A DNA stretch of 64,000 nt from Pseudomonas sp. W4I3 (GCF_030816195.1 NZ_JAUSXS010000001.1:5541501-5605500); one strand, 5' to 3'. Shown: positions 17,692-26,905, counted from the first letter of the stretch. Numbers and translations: made by a program. The notes: generated from the letters alone by a model not told the origin.

Positions 17692-17716
17692 GTTACTTAA
17701 CGTTTTGCTGGAAGCC

Positions 17717-19186
17717 TCAACCTACGCGGTAGTTTGGCGCTTCCTTGGTGATCTGCACGTCGTGGACATGGGATTCAGCCATGCCGGCGCCGGTGATCCG
17801 TACGAACTCTGGCTTGGTGCGCATTTCTTCGATGTCGGCGCTGCCGGTGTAGCCCATCGAGGAACGCAGGCCACCCATCAGTTGATGGATGATCGCGCTC
17901 AGGGTGCCTTTGTACGGCACACGGCCTTCGATACCTTCCGGTACGAGCTTCTCAGCGCCTGCCGAGGAGTCCTGGAAGTAGCGGTCGGACGAACCCTGCG
18001 CCTGGGACATGGCGCCCAGCGAACCCATGCCACGGTAAGCCTTGTAGGAACGACCCTGGAACAGTTCGATCTCGCCTGGCGCCTCTTCGGTACCGGCGAA
18101 CATCGAGCCCATCATCACGCAGGAAGCACCGGCAACGATGGCCTTGGACAGGTCACCGGAGAAACGGATGCCGCCGTCGGCGATCAACGGAACGCCGGTG
18201 CCTTCAAGGGCAGCGGCGACGTTGGCGATGGCGCTGATTTGCGGCACGCCGACACCGGCGACGATACGCGTGGTGCAGATCGAGCCTGGGCCGATACCGA
18301 CCTTGACTGCGTCCGCGCCTGCTTCGGCCAGCGCTTTGGCGGCAGCGCCAGTGGCAATGTTGCCACCGATCACCTGCACTTCAGGGAAGTTCTGCTTGAC
18401 CCAGCGAACACGATCGATCACACCTTTGGAGTGACCGTGAGCGGTGTCGACCACCACCACGTCAACACCGGCAGCAACCAGGGCCGAAACGCGGTCGCCG
18501 GTGTCTTTACCGGTACCGACGGCGGCGCCCACGCGCAGACGACCTTGGTCATCCTTGCTGGCCAGCGGGTAAGCCTTGGCTTTTTCGATGTCGTTGACGG
18601 TCATCATGCCTTTGAGGGCGAATTTTTCGTCGACGATCAGCACGCGCTCGATGCGGTGCTTGTGCAGCAGTTCGCGCACATCGTTCTTGTCGGCGCCTTC
18701 CTTGACCGTGACCAGACGCTCTTTGGGCGTCATCACTTCGCGGACGGTGACTTCAAGACGGTTCTCGAAACGCACGTCACGGGAAGTGACGATGCCGACC
18801 AGGTCGCCATCGTGCAGTACCGGAACGCCGGAGATGTTGTGCATGCGGGTCAGTTCGAACAGATCACGCACGGTAGCGTCAGCTTCGATGGTGATGGGAT
18901 CTTTCACCACACCGGCTTCGTAACGCTTGACCTTGCGCACTTCGGCAGCTTGCTGCTCGATGGTCATGTTCTTGTGGATGATGCCGATGCCGCCTTCCTG
19001 AGCCATGGCAATGGCCAGACGGGCTTCGGTGACGGTGTCCATGGCAGCGGAAACCAGGGGAATATTCAGCTCGATGCCACGGGTTAGGCGGGTCTTGAGA
19101 CTGACTTCGTTAGGAAGCACCTCGGAATAACCGGGCACTAGTAGAATGTCGTCGAATGTCAGAGCTTCTTGGCTGATACGCAGCAT
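17717..19186 (-). CDS. guaB: Inosine-5'-monophosphate dehydrogenase
   Basis: Oxidises IMP to XMP with NAD+, the committed step to GMP. The 489-residue enzyme has the TIM barrel interrupted by a CBS-domain pair (about 93-205). The active-site loop has Cys304 in GIGPGSICTTR, and the flap region is GRVPYKGTL. Reading upstream of ATG 19186 stays open, but the promoter lies inside that extension (-10 at 19228-19223), so the start is at 19186 (MLRISQEALTFDDILL). It is the first gene of guaBA. Confidence 0.98.
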   Translation of the reverse strand: MLRISQEALTFDDILLVPGYSEVLPNEVSLKTRLTRGIELNIPLVSAAMDTVTEARLAIAMAQEGGIGIIHKNMTIEQQAAEVRKVKRYEAGVVKDPITIEADATVRDLFELTRMHNISGVPVLHDGDLVGIVTSRDVRFENRLEVTVREVMTPKERLVTVKEGADKNDVRELLHKHRIERVLIVDEKFALKGMMTVNDIEKAKAYPLASKDDQGRLRVGAAVGTGKDTGDRVSALVAAGVDVVVVDTAHGHSKGVIDRVRWVKQNFPEVQVIGGNIATGAAAKALAEAGADAVKVGIGPGSICTTRIVAGVGVPQISAIANVAAALEGTGVPLIADGGIRFSGDLSKAIVAGASCVMMGSMFAGTEEAPGEIELFQGRSYKAYRGMGSLGAMSQAQGSSDRYFQDSSAGAEKLVPEGIEGRVPYKGTLSAIIHQLMGGLRSSMGYTGSADIEEMRTKPEFVRITGAGMAESHVHDVQITKEAPNYRVG

Positions 19187-19222
19187 CGCGGGGGCTCCCG
19201 AGCGGGAAAATGGAAGCGCGCC

Positions 19223-19251
19223 ATTATACTCAGACACCCCTCGGGTCTCAA
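19223..19251 (-). promoter_or_regulatory. guaBA sigma-70 promoter
   Basis: Reverse strand: -35 TTGAGA (19251-19246), 17-base spacer, -10 TATAAT (19228-19223). The predicted start is about 19216, giving a 30-base leader before guaB. Confidence 0.85.
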
Positions 19252-19291
19252 CGTAAAACTCTGACATATTTGGGAATACGGATAGGTGGGG

Positions 19292-19840
19292 TCAAAGCTC
19301 GACTTTGACCCAGGCGATCTTCTGGTCCAGCCAATCGGCAAATTCGTCGATAAAGCTTTGCTTGAAGCCCGCCTCCGCCCAGTTGTTGAAGATAAAGCCC
19401 AGGTTGGAGAACCCGCATTCCTGCAGGAACAGGAAGCCGTTAATGTCGTCTTCATGCCCACACAGCGGGCAGGTGAAGTTGTCGGTGTGGCCGGGCATCC
19501 AGTCTTCCAGGCTTTCGAACAGGGCTTCACCGACTTCCTTGCGGCATTCGGGGCAGCCCGCTTCTTCAAGAAAGCCCTTGGCCGGCGTATAGATGCAGCG
19601 TTTGTAGATGATTTCCAGGCCATTGACCGGTTCGTTGAACGGCAGTGCCTGCGGGTGCAGCACCACCGCACGGGCACCGTCGGCCAGAGCGTAGGCCATG
19701 CGGTTGCCGGTTCGGCCGCAGGTGGTCAGTTCTTCCTTGATGATGTTCTTGCGCACCAGCCAGCGCACGATTGCCCGCGCGCGGGGCTCGTGGACCGGCA
19801 AGGTGGAGATTTTCGGGACAAGGATGCTTTGGGAATTCAT
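19292..19840 (-). CDS. Conserved Pseudomonas zinc-ribbon-like protein
   Basis: A 182-residue soluble protein. Two cysteine pairs, CPEC (about 96-99) and CPLC with a following H/D (CPLCGHEDD, about 124-132), look like a zinc-binding pair of knuckles. No Walker A or B motif, signal peptide or membrane segment is present. From memory, homologues in Pseudomonas genomes are labelled 'sugar ABC transporter ATPase', a name this sequence does not support. It lies between the guaB promoter and a REPIN, alone on its strand. Function unknown. Confidence 0.8.
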   Translation of the reverse strand: MNSQSILVPKISTLPVHEPRARAIVRWLVRKNIIKEELTTCGRTGNRMAYALADGARAVVLHPQALPFNEPVNGLEIIYKRCIYTPAKGFLEEAGCPECRKEVGEALFESLEDWMPGHTDNFTCPLCGHEDDINGFLFLQECGFSNLGFIFNNWAEAGFKQSFIDEFADWLDQKIAWVKVEL

Positions 19841-19868
19841 GGGAGTCCTGCGGTGTGGCTGCTGACGC

Positions 19869-19942
19869 TATCGGGGGCAAGCCCCCTCCCACACTTGAAT
19901 GGTGAACACAGTTAACTGTGGGAGGGGGCTTGCCCCCGATGG
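19869..19942. repeat. REPIN (GGGGGCTTGCCCCC family)
   Basis: Two inverted arms, TATCGGGGGCAAGCCCCC... and ...GGGGGCTTGCCCCCGATGG, about 23 bases apart. Both arms are close to perfect, suggesting a recent or active copy. Confidence 0.88.
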
Positions 19943-19982
19943 CGCCCTGAAGGCTGGCAGCTTAATCCCTGCTCCACCCAGG

Positions 19983-20750
19983 TCAAGTACTCAAATACCG
20001 CCCAATCAACGCAATACCGCTGGCCAGCACCAACCAGGTCACCAGCCTTACAAACGCCTCGCGGGACATGCGCGTCGTCAACCGGCGCCCGCACCACAAC
20101 CCCAGGGCCATCGCTGGCAACAGGCACACCGCCAGCATCAACAAGGGTAAATCCGCATACACCCCGGCAATCAGGAACAGGCTCAGGCGCACCACCGTGC
20201 TGCAACTGATCAACGCACTTTGCGTGGCTCGCGCCGCGTCCTTGGGCAAACGGCTATTCAAATAGATCGCATATAAAAAGCCGCCACTGCCGAACAGCGC
20301 CCCAAACAAGCCGCCGACCGTACCCATAGGGATTGACCAGCCCGTCGCCAACTGCGTGGGCCGCGCCTTCACCGCCAGGCTGTAGATCGCGTACGCGCTG
20401 ATAAACAGACCCATCAGTAACAGCAGCAGGTCCGAATGCAGGTTGAGCAAAAACACCACACCCAGCGTGCAACCCATCGCCATGCACGGCAGCAATCGCA
20501 CCAGTTCTGACGTGTTCACGTCTCGCCGCGATTGCAGCAGGTTGCCAAACGCCGCAACAAAATCCAGCAGCACCAGCAGCGGAATGATCTTCGACAGCGG
20601 CATGAAAACGATCAGGATCGGCCCCGCGACCAGTGCCGTACCGAACCCGGCAATGCCAAATACCACATAGGCCACCACCACACCCAGGCCGATCACCAGC
20701 CAGTCCATAGCGCCGAACGGCCACTGACTCATCCACTCAACCAGGCTCAT
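19983..20750 (-). CDS. TauE/SafE-family sulfite/anion exporter-like permease
   Basis: A 255-residue inner-membrane protein with about eight hydrophobic segments. Family signs are the N-terminal GIAGFGTALVAGPILIVFMP and the internal repeat VGGLFGALFGSGGFLYAIYLNSR, the two half-repeats of TauE/SafE permeases. These export sulfite, sulfoacetate and related anions, but the substrate here is not determined. It is divergent from a LysR regulator over a 100-bp gap, which suggests the regulator controls it. Confidence 0.85.
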   Translation of the reverse strand: MSLVEWMSQWPFGAMDWLVIGLGVVVAYVVFGIAGFGTALVAGPILIVFMPLSKIIPLLVLLDFVAAFGNLLQSRRDVNTSELVRLLPCMAMGCTLGVVFLLNLHSDLLLLLMGLFISAYAIYSLAVKARPTQLATGWSIPMGTVGGLFGALFGSGGFLYAIYLNSRLPKDAARATQSALISCSTVVRLSLFLIAGVYADLPLLMLAVCLLPAMALGLWCGRRLTTRMSREAFVRLVTWLVLASGIALIGRYLST

Positions 20751-20850
20751 GGGCTATTCCTTAAATAGACATGGCGTTCACTTTAGCCATCGCGGAGTGT
20801 TGCGACTAATATCGTCAAAGCCCGCCACCCATCTCAAAAAGGCATGAGCC

Positions 20851-21741
20851 GTGATTTCCACTCGCCAGCTGCGTTACTTCGTCGAAATCGCCGACAGCGG
20901 CAGTTTCAGTGCCGCCGCCGAACGCCTGTTCGTGGCGCAATCGGCCTTGAGCCGCCAGATCAAGGAGCTGGAGTCCCAACTGCAAACCCCGCTGTTCGAA
21001 CGCACCGCACGCCAGCCACGCCTGACAGCTGCCGGAGAGGCGTTCTACCCTCGGGCGCGCAATCTGCTGAGCGACCTGAACAAGGCGAGTGAAATGGCCA
21101 CTCAGGTCGGCAACGGCCAACTCGGCACCCTGCGCCTTAGCCATTCGAGCACCGTACCGATGAGCGGCGCCTTGCTGCGCGGCGTCAGTCGTTGGCTGGA
21201 ACGCTGTCCCGGCGTGTCGATGGACATCGTCAAACTGTCCTCCGAAGCCCAGCTGGAGGAAATCGCCGACGGGCGCCTCGAAGCAGGGCTGCTGCGCCTG
21301 CCAGTGTTGCGCCAGCGCGAAGGCGTGCGCGTGCTGCCTTTATACAGCGAGCCGCTGTTATTGGCGGTGCCGCCGGGCCACCCATTGGCACGCCGCGATA
21401 CGCCAGTGGAATTGGCGCAGCTCAAGGACGAAGCGTTTATTTCAGTGCCCCACCCCCAGCGCGGCGGGCTGAGTTATCTGTCGGCAGAGTTGTGCATGCG
21501 TGCCGGATTTTTCCCCAAGGCGGCACGGGTGATGTCGCGCAAGACCACGCAATTGCAGCTGATCCAGGCCGGTTTTGGTATTGCCTTGTTACCAAAATCC
21601 ATGCAGGACATCGCGCCCGCCACCCTGCACTTCTTGCCGCTGGCCGACCCGGATTGCCACAGCACCGTGGCCCTGGCCTGCGCCCAGGCGCCGAGCGCGT
21701 TGGTGGAGCAATTCTGCCAAACCTTGCGCGAATGCCTATAA
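20851..21741 (+). CDS. LysR-family transcriptional regulator
   Basis: A 296-residue LysR regulator: the HTH covers residues 1-60 (ISTRQLRYFVEIADSGSFS, then RLFVAQSALSRQIKELE), and a periplasmic-binding-like effector domain follows from about 90 to 290. The start is GTG at 20851 with AAAAAGG eight bases upstream. It is divergent from the TauE/SafE permease and ends nine bases before xseA. The effector cannot be told from sequence. Confidence 0.9.
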   Translation: MISTRQLRYFVEIADSGSFSAAAERLFVAQSALSRQIKELESQLQTPLFERTARQPRLTAAGEAFYPRARNLLSDLNKASEMATQVGNGQLGTLRLSHSSTVPMSGALLRGVSRWLERCPGVSMDIVKLSSEAQLEEIADGRLEAGLLRLPVLRQREGVRVLPLYSEPLLLAVPPGHPLARRDTPVELAQLKDEAFISVPHPQRGGLSYLSAELCMRAGFFPKAARVMSRKTTQLQLIQAGFGIALLPKSMQDIAPATLHFLPLADPDCHSTVALACAQAPSALVEQFCQTLRECL

Positions 21742-21750
21742 ACTGCGCCC

Positions 21751-23130
21751 ATGATTAAAGATCCTTTTGCCCGACTGGGCCTGGACCGCGAAGTCCTGAC
21801 TGTCAGCCAGCTCAACGGCCGCGCGCGGGTGTTGCTCGAAGACGTGTTCACCAATATCTGGGTTGAAGGCGAGATCTCCAACCTCGCCCGCCCGGCCTCC
21901 GGCCATGTGTATTTCACCCTCAAGGACAGCGGCGCTCAAGTGCGTTGCGCGCTGTTTCGAAACAACGCTGCTCGGGTGCGCCAGGCGCTGAAGGATGGCC
22001 TGGCGGTGAAGGTGCGCGGCAAGGTCTCGTTGTTCGAGGGCCGTGGCGACTACCAACTGATCCTAGACACCGTGGAGCCAGCGGGTGATGGTGCGCTGCG
22101 CCTGGCCTTCGATGCCTTGAAGGAAAAGCTCAGCGCAGAAGGCCTGTTCAGTGCCGAGCGCAAGGTGCCCTTGCCGGCGCACCCTCGGCGCATCGGCATT
22201 ATCAGCTCGCCAACCGGCGCGGTGATTCGCGACATCATCAGCGTATTCGGCCGCCGCGCGCCGAACATCGAGCTGACGTTAATCCCGACCGCAGTGCAAG
22301 GCCGCGAAGCCATCCCGCAGATCGTGCGGGCGTTGAAACTGGCCGACGCCCGCGGCTTCGACGCGCTGATCCTGGCCCGTGGCGGCGGCTCGCTGGAAGA
22401 CCTCTGGTGCTTCAACGAAGAAGCCGTGGCCCGCGCGATAGATGCCTGCGTCACGCCCATCGTCAGTGCCGTCGGCCATGAAACCGATGTATCGATCAGC
22501 GACTTCGTCGCCGACGTGCGCGCCCCTACCCCATCGGCCGCCGCTGAACTGCTTGCACCGGACGCCAGCCACCTGGTGCGCCAAGTGGAAAACCTGCATC
22601 GCCGCCTGGTGATGCTGATGCGCAATCGTCTGAGCCACAGCCGCCTGCGCCTGGAAGGCATGGCCCGCCGCCTGCGTCACCCCGGTGAGCGTCTGCGCCA
22701 GCAGGCCCAGCGCCTGGACGACCTGGACATGCGCCTGCGCCGCGCCTTCGAGCGCAGCCTCAACACCCGTCGCGAACGCTTGATCCGCCTGGAAACTCGC
22801 CTCGCCGGCCAGCACCCGGGCCGCCAACTGGCGCTGCTGCGCCAGCGCCTGGACAGCCTTGCCGAGCGCCTGCCCCGCGCCATGCGTGAAGGCCTCAAGG
22901 CGCGGCGCCTGCAACTGCAAAGCCAGGTGCAGACACTGCAGGTGGTCAGCCCGCTGGCGACCCTCGGCCGGGGCTACAGCATTTTGCTGGACGAACGCGG
23001 CCAGGCCATTCGCAGCGCCGCGCAAACCCATACCGGCCAGCGCCTGACCGCGCGCCTCGGTGAGGGCCAACTGCAAGTGCGTGTGGAAGACAACCACCTG
23101 ACGCCTGTCACCCTTTCGCTACTGGATTGA
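21751..23130 (+). CDS. xseA: Exodeoxyribonuclease VII large subunit
   Basis: The catalytic subunit of exonuclease VII, which degrades single-stranded DNA from both ends into oligonucleotides. The 459-residue protein has an N-terminal OB-fold (about 20-110, VEGEISNLARPASGHVYFTLKD), the catalytic core with IGIISSPTGAVIRDI and LARGGGSLEDLWCFNEE, AVGHETDVSISDFVADVRAPTPSAAAE, and a long coiled-coil region (about 275-400) rich in Arg and Leu. The xseB subunit is not next to it, as is usual in pseudomonads. It overlaps nothing and is followed after three bases by the M23 peptidase gene. Confidence 0.97.
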   Translation: MIKDPFARLGLDREVLTVSQLNGRARVLLEDVFTNIWVEGEISNLARPASGHVYFTLKDSGAQVRCALFRNNAARVRQALKDGLAVKVRGKVSLFEGRGDYQLILDTVEPAGDGALRLAFDALKEKLSAEGLFSAERKVPLPAHPRRIGIISSPTGAVIRDIISVFGRRAPNIELTLIPTAVQGREAIPQIVRALKLADARGFDALILARGGGSLEDLWCFNEEAVARAIDACVTPIVSAVGHETDVSISDFVADVRAPTPSAAAELLAPDASHLVRQVENLHRRLVMLMRNRLSHSRLRLEGMARRLRHPGERLRQQAQRLDDLDMRLRRAFERSLNTRRERLIRLETRLAGQHPGRQLALLRQRLDSLAERLPRAMREGLKARRLQLQSQVQTLQVVSPLATLGRGYSILLDERGQAIRSAAQTHTGQRLTARLGEGQLQVRVEDNHLTPVTLSLLD

Positions 23131-23133
23131 CTG

Positions 23134-23955
23134 ATGCCACGCTTTCTCAGTTTGTTGATGCTCGCTTGCCTGACCTTCAATGCCCACGCCGACAGCTACA
23201 TCACCCGCACACTGAACAAGCCGGTGCCTGGTGGCGTGGCGGTGGTCGACCTGGGGCCTGCCGCAACGGCGCCCAAGGCGGTCTACCTCGGGCGGCCGGT
23301 GCTGGTGGTCAGGGAGCAGAGTAACTGGCTGGCAATTGTCGGCATCCCGCTGACGGTCAAGCCGGGCAATGAACGCATCAGCAGCGGCGCACGCGTTCTG
23401 CCGTTTGTGGTGGGTTACAAGAAATACCCGGAACAGCGCATCACGCTTAAAAACAAAAGCCAGGTCAACCCCGACCCGGCGCAGTTGAAGCGCATCGAGG
23501 GTGAACTGGCCGTGCAGCTCAAGGCCTACCGCAGCTTCAGCCCGAACGTGCCGAGCAACCTGGTGCTGGACAAGCCGGTGAACGGGCCGCTGTCGAGCAA
23601 ATTCGGCGTGCGCCGCTTCTTCAATGGCGAGGAGCGCAACCCGCACTCGGGCCTGGACTTTGCGGTGCCGGCCGGTACGCCAATCAAGACGCCTGCGGCC
23701 GGCAAGGTGATCCTTACCGGCAACTACTTCTTCAATGGCAACACGGTGTTTGTCGATCACGGGCAGGGCTTTATCAGCATGTTCTGCCATATGTCGAAGA
23801 TTGACGTGAGCGTCGGCCAGCAACTGGGACGCGGCACGGTAGTGGGCAAGGTAGGTTCGACAGGTCGGGCGACCGGACCGCATATGCACTGGAACGTCAG
23901 CCTTAATGATGCGCGAGTTGATCCGGCGATCTTTATCGGCGCTTTCCAGCCCTGA
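23134..23955 (+). CDS. M23-family (LytM) metallopeptidase
   Basis: An exported 273-residue protein with a signal peptide ending AHA-DS (about residue 19), an N-terminal domain of unknown detail (about 25-140), and an LytM domain (about 145-265). All zinc and catalytic residues are present: His171 and Asp175 (HSGLDF), His219 (FCHMSK), and His250 and His252 (GPHMHW). It is therefore probably an active peptidoglycan endopeptidase in the periplasm. The start lies three bases after xseA, so the two are co-transcribed. A hairpin follows. Confidence 0.92.
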   Translation: MPRFLSLLMLACLTFNAHADSYITRTLNKPVPGGVAVVDLGPAATAPKAVYLGRPVLVVREQSNWLAIVGIPLTVKPGNERISSGARVLPFVVGYKKYPEQRITLKNKSQVNPDPAQLKRIEGELAVQLKAYRSFSPNVPSNLVLDKPVNGPLSSKFGVRRFFNGEERNPHSGLDFAVPAGTPIKTPAAGKVILTGNYFFNGNTVFVDHGQGFISMFCHMSKIDVSVGQQLGRGTVVGKVGSTGRATGPHMHWNVSLNDARVDPAIFIGAFQP

Positions 23956-23964
23956 ACCATTCGA

Positions 23965-23990
23965 TTGCGCAGCCGGGAAAGGCTGCGCAA
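23965..23990 (+). terminator. Hairpin after the M23 peptidase gene
   Basis: Perfect 10-bp stem TTGCGCAGCC / GGCTGCGCAA with loop GGGAAA, ten bases after the stop codon. The T-tail is poor (TTAAAG). Confidence 0.7.
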
Positions 23991-24112
23991 TTAAAGCCGG
24001 CCATAGCCTGACTAATGGTCATAAAATCTCGTTTATTACGTGAATAGCAGAAGTTATCTCAATTTTTCTCGACTGCTTGCCATCCTCTGCCTCCACGGTT
24101 AGGGTTGGGCTT

Positions 24113-24190
24113 ATGAAAACCTCTCACACCCTCATTCAGCGCCGTCAGCACCGCAGTCTGTGCCTCGTCAGCGCACGACTGCCAAGCTGA
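24113..24190 (+). CDS. Candidate leader ORF upstream of leuA
   Basis: A 25-codon ORF (MKTSHTLIQRR..., ending SARLPS) with a purine-rich stretch (GGTTAGGGTTGGG) before its ATG. It ends 87 bases before leuA. It has four leucine codons (CTC, CTG, CTC, CTG) in the second half but no leucine run. A GGCCG/CGGCC hairpin at 24240-24257 sits between it and the leuA ribosome-binding site. It may be a translated leader that controls leuA; nothing in the sequence proves it is expressed. Confidence 0.4.
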   Translation: MKTSHTLIQRRQHRSLCLVSARLPS

Positions 24191-24277
24191 ATCGATCTGT
24201 CTCGCCCCAAGCGTCGTCCCCAACAACAGTGATTCGGCAGGCCGCCTTTTCTCGGCCCTATGACAAAGGATTTTGCG

Positions 24278-25957
24278 ATGAGCATGCTCAAAGACCCGTC
24301 TTCGAAATACCGTGCGTTTCCGACCATCGATATCCCGGACCGTACCTGGCCGTCCAACACCATTACCACCGCGCCGATCTGGTGCAGCTCGGATTTGCGT
24401 GATGGCAACCAGTCGCTGATCGAGCCAATGGATGCCGCAAAAAAACTGCGCTTCTGGAAGACACTGGTCGCCGTCGGTGTGAAGGAAATCGAAGCCTCCT
24501 TCCCCGCCGCGTCGCAAACCGATTTTGATTTCGTACGCACCCTGATCGAAGACAACCACATCCCCGAGGACACCACCATCCAGGTGCTGACCCAGGGCCG
24601 TGAAGACTTGATCGCCCGTACTTTCGAATCCCTGCGTGGCGCCAAAAAGGCCATCGTGCATTTGTACAACGCCACCTCGCCGTCGTTCCGCCGCATTGTG
24701 TTCAACCAGGACAAGGACGGCATCAAGGCAATCGCAGTGAACGCGGCCAAGTTGTTCGTCAAATACGCAGCCCAGCAGCCGGAAACCCAGTGGACCTTCG
24801 AATACTCCCCGGAGACCTTCAGCGCCACCGAGCTGGAGTTCGCCAAGGAAGTCTGTGACGCGGTGATCGAGGTGTGGAACCCGACGCCCGCGCACAAGAT
24901 GATCCTCAACCTGCCGGCTACTGTGGAATGCGCCACGCCGAATATCTATGCCGACCAGATCGAGTGGTTCGGTCGCCATATCAACCGCCGTGACAGCGTG
25001 ATCATCAGCCTGCACACCCACAACGACCGTGGCACGGGCGTGGCCGCCACCGAGCTGGGCCTGATGGCCGGGGCTGATCGTGTCGAAGGCTGCCTGTTCG
25101 GCAACGGCGAGCGCACCGGTAACGTCGACCTGGTGACCGTGGCGCTGAACATGTACACCCAGGGCCTCGACCCGCAGCTGGACTTCTCCGATATCGACGG
25201 CGTGCGCAAAGTCGTCGAGGAGTGCAACCAGATCCAGGTGCACCCTCGCCATCCATACGTTGGCGACCTGGTGCATACCGCGTTCTCCGGCTCGCACCAG
25301 GATGCCATCCGCAAGGGCTTCTCCCAGCAGAAAGACGACGCGTTGTGGGAAGTGCCGTACTTGCCGATTGACCCGGCCGACATCGGCCGCAGCTACGAGG
25401 CGGTGATCCGCGTGAACAGCCAGTCGGGCAAGGGCGGGATCGCCTACCTGCTGGAGCAGGAATACGACATCAGCTTGCCACGCCGCATGCAGATCGAATT
25501 CAGCCAGGTGGTGCAGGCTGAAACCGACCGCGTCGGCCTGGAAATGACCGCACCGCAGATCTACGCCTTGCTGCAACGCGAATACCTGCAAGCCAACACT
25601 CCGTACGCGCTGGTCAGCCATCGCCTGCAGGAAGAAAACGGCAACAGCTACGTGGAAGTGGAAGTCTCCGGCAAAGGCCAGGGCGAGACCAACCTGCACT
25701 GGAAAGGCAAAGGCAACGGCGCGCTGGAAGCGCTGGTGGCGGGCTTGCCGATTGGCGTGGAGATCATGGATTACAACGAACATGCAATCGGCGCGGGTAC
25801 CAACGCTAAAGCGGCGGCGTACATCGAGCTGCGCGTGAACGGCGAACGCCCGGTACACGGCGTGGGCATCGATGAAAACATCACCACAGCGAGTTTCAAG
25901 GCGCTGTTCAGTGCGTTGAACCGCTCGTTGAGCCAGCAGGAAGCGAAAGCGGCCTAA
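24278..25957 (+). CDS. leuA: 2-isopropylmalate synthase
   Basis: Condenses 2-oxoisovalerate with acetyl-CoA, the first committed step of leucine synthesis. The 559-residue protein has the HMGL-like TIM barrel (WCSSDLRDGNQSLIEPM at about 30-46, and the metal motif HTHNDRGTG at about 247-255) and a C-terminal LeuA regulatory domain for leucine feedback (about 430-550). ATG 24278 is chosen because AAGGA lies seven bases upstream; the ATG at 24260 lacks such a site. The length matches the long LeuA form of pseudomonads. A 320-bp untranslated region precedes it, with the candidate leader ORF. Confidence 0.97.
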   Translation: MSMLKDPSSKYRAFPTIDIPDRTWPSNTITTAPIWCSSDLRDGNQSLIEPMDAAKKLRFWKTLVAVGVKEIEASFPAASQTDFDFVRTLIEDNHIPEDTTIQVLTQGREDLIARTFESLRGAKKAIVHLYNATSPSFRRIVFNQDKDGIKAIAVNAAKLFVKYAAQQPETQWTFEYSPETFSATELEFAKEVCDAVIEVWNPTPAHKMILNLPATVECATPNIYADQIEWFGRHINRRDSVIISLHTHNDRGTGVAATELGLMAGADRVEGCLFGNGERTGNVDLVTVALNMYTQGLDPQLDFSDIDGVRKVVEECNQIQVHPRHPYVGDLVHTAFSGSHQDAIRKGFSQQKDDALWEVPYLPIDPADIGRSYEAVIRVNSQSGKGGIAYLLEQEYDISLPRRMQIEFSQVVQAETDRVGLEMTAPQIYALLQREYLQANTPYALVSHRLQEENGNSYVEVEVSGKGQGETNLHWKGKGNGALEALVAGLPIGVEIMDYNEHAIGAGTNAKAAAYIELRVNGERPVHGVGIDENITTASFKALFSALNRSLSQQEAKAA

Positions 25958-25974
25958 GCTTATCGGCGCAATGC

Positions 25975-26008
25975 AAAAGGCCCCTGGGTGAGAATCCAGG
26001 GGCCTTTT
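25975..26008 (+). terminator. leuA intrinsic terminator
   Basis: 13-bp stem AAAAGGCCCCTGG / CCAGGGGCCTTTT with an 8-base loop and a T-run, 18 bases after the leuA stop. Confidence 0.93.
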
Positions 26009-26040
26009 TACTGTGGAATTGCGGTGTTGCTGGCGGCCTC

Positions 26041-26106
26041 ATCGGGGGCAAGCCCCCTTCCACAGGGGAATGCATTCCAAATGTGGGAGGGGCTTGCCCC
26101 CGATGG
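26041..26106. repeat. REPIN (GGGGGCTTGCCCCC family)
   Basis: Inverted arms ATCGGGGGCAAGCCCCC and GGGGCTTGCCCCCGATGG flank about 25 bases. It is between the leuA terminator and the stop of the convergent amidase gene. Confidence 0.85.
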
Positions 26107-26113
26107 CGGTCCG

Positions 26114-26905
26114 TCAGACAAACTGAAAGCTATCGGCATCCAGGTTCGCCGGAAAACGGGTGCGGTACGCGGCCAACTCCGGCGCATCCAGCCTCACCTG
26201 AAACACCCCATCCGCCTCCCCGGCACTCAGCAAGGTCTCGCCCTGGAAGTCCAGCACCTGGCTGTCCCCGGTGTAGGCAAAGCCCTTCCCGTCCGTGCCC
26301 ACGCGGTTCACCGCGGCGACGTAGCACAGGTTCTCGATGGCCCGCGCAGGCAACAGTCGATTCCAATGCTGACGCCGTGCGCCCGGCCAGTTGGCGGTAT
26401 ACAACAGCAGATCAGTGTCCTGGGCATCTCGACTCCACACCGGGAAGCGCAAGTCGTAGCAAATCAACGGACGAATACGCCAACCGTTCAACTCGAACTG
26501 CACCTGACGTTCGCCGGGGGTGTAGTGATCGTGCTCGCCAGCCATGCGGAACAGGTGGCGCTTGTCGTAATGCAACACCTCACCGTCCGGCCGCGCCCAC
26601 AGCAGGCGGTTACGGTGACTGCCGTCCGCCGCCTGGATGATCACGCTGCCAGTGATCACGGCGTTGTATTTCGCGGCCTGGACCTTCAGCCAACGGTGAG
26701 TCGGGCCGTTTTCCGGTTCGGCCAGGGAAGCCGACTCCATGGAAAAGCCGGTGGTGAACATCTCCGGCAATACGATCAGGTCGGCGCCGTTGGCCTGCTC
26801 CAACAGCAGCTCGAAATGTTCCAGATTGGCCTGGCGGTCGTGCCACGCCAGGGTGGTCTGGACCAGGGCAATGTTCAGGTTAGGCAAAGCACTCAAATCA
26901 CGCAT
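26114..26905 (-). CDS. Omega-amidase-type nitrilase-superfamily hydrolase
   Basis: A 263-residue cytosolic C-N hydrolase. The catalytic triad is complete: Glu48 (VLPEMFTTGF), Lys115 (HYDKRHLF) and Cys149 (PLICYDLRFP). Sequence and context match the YafV/omega-amidase group, which hydrolyses 2-oxoglutaramate or 2-oxosuccinamate left after transamination. ATG 26905 overlaps the end of the aminotransferase gene by 13 bases, and the two enzymes act in sequence in glutamine-transaminase salvage pathways, including methionine salvage. An upstream in-frame ATG exists but lies deep inside the aminotransferase gene. Confidence 0.88.
   Translation of the reverse strand: MRDLSALPNLNIALVQTTLAWHDRQANLEHFELLLEQANGADLIVLPEMFTTGFSMESASLAEPENGPTHRWLKVQAAKYNAVITGSVIIQAADGSHRNRLLWARPDGEVLHYDKRHLFRMAGEHDHYTPGERQVQFELNGWRIRPLICYDLRFPVWSRDAQDTDLLLYTANWPGARRQHWNRLLPARAIENLCYVAAVNRVGTDGKGFAYTGDSQVLDFQGETLLSAGEADGVFQVRLDAPELAAYRTRFPANLDADSFQFV

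Noticed and set aside
24059..25858. 599-codon reverse ORF over leuA
   Set aside because: Antisense of leuA, which is certain; product is a His/Val/Asp-rich shadow.
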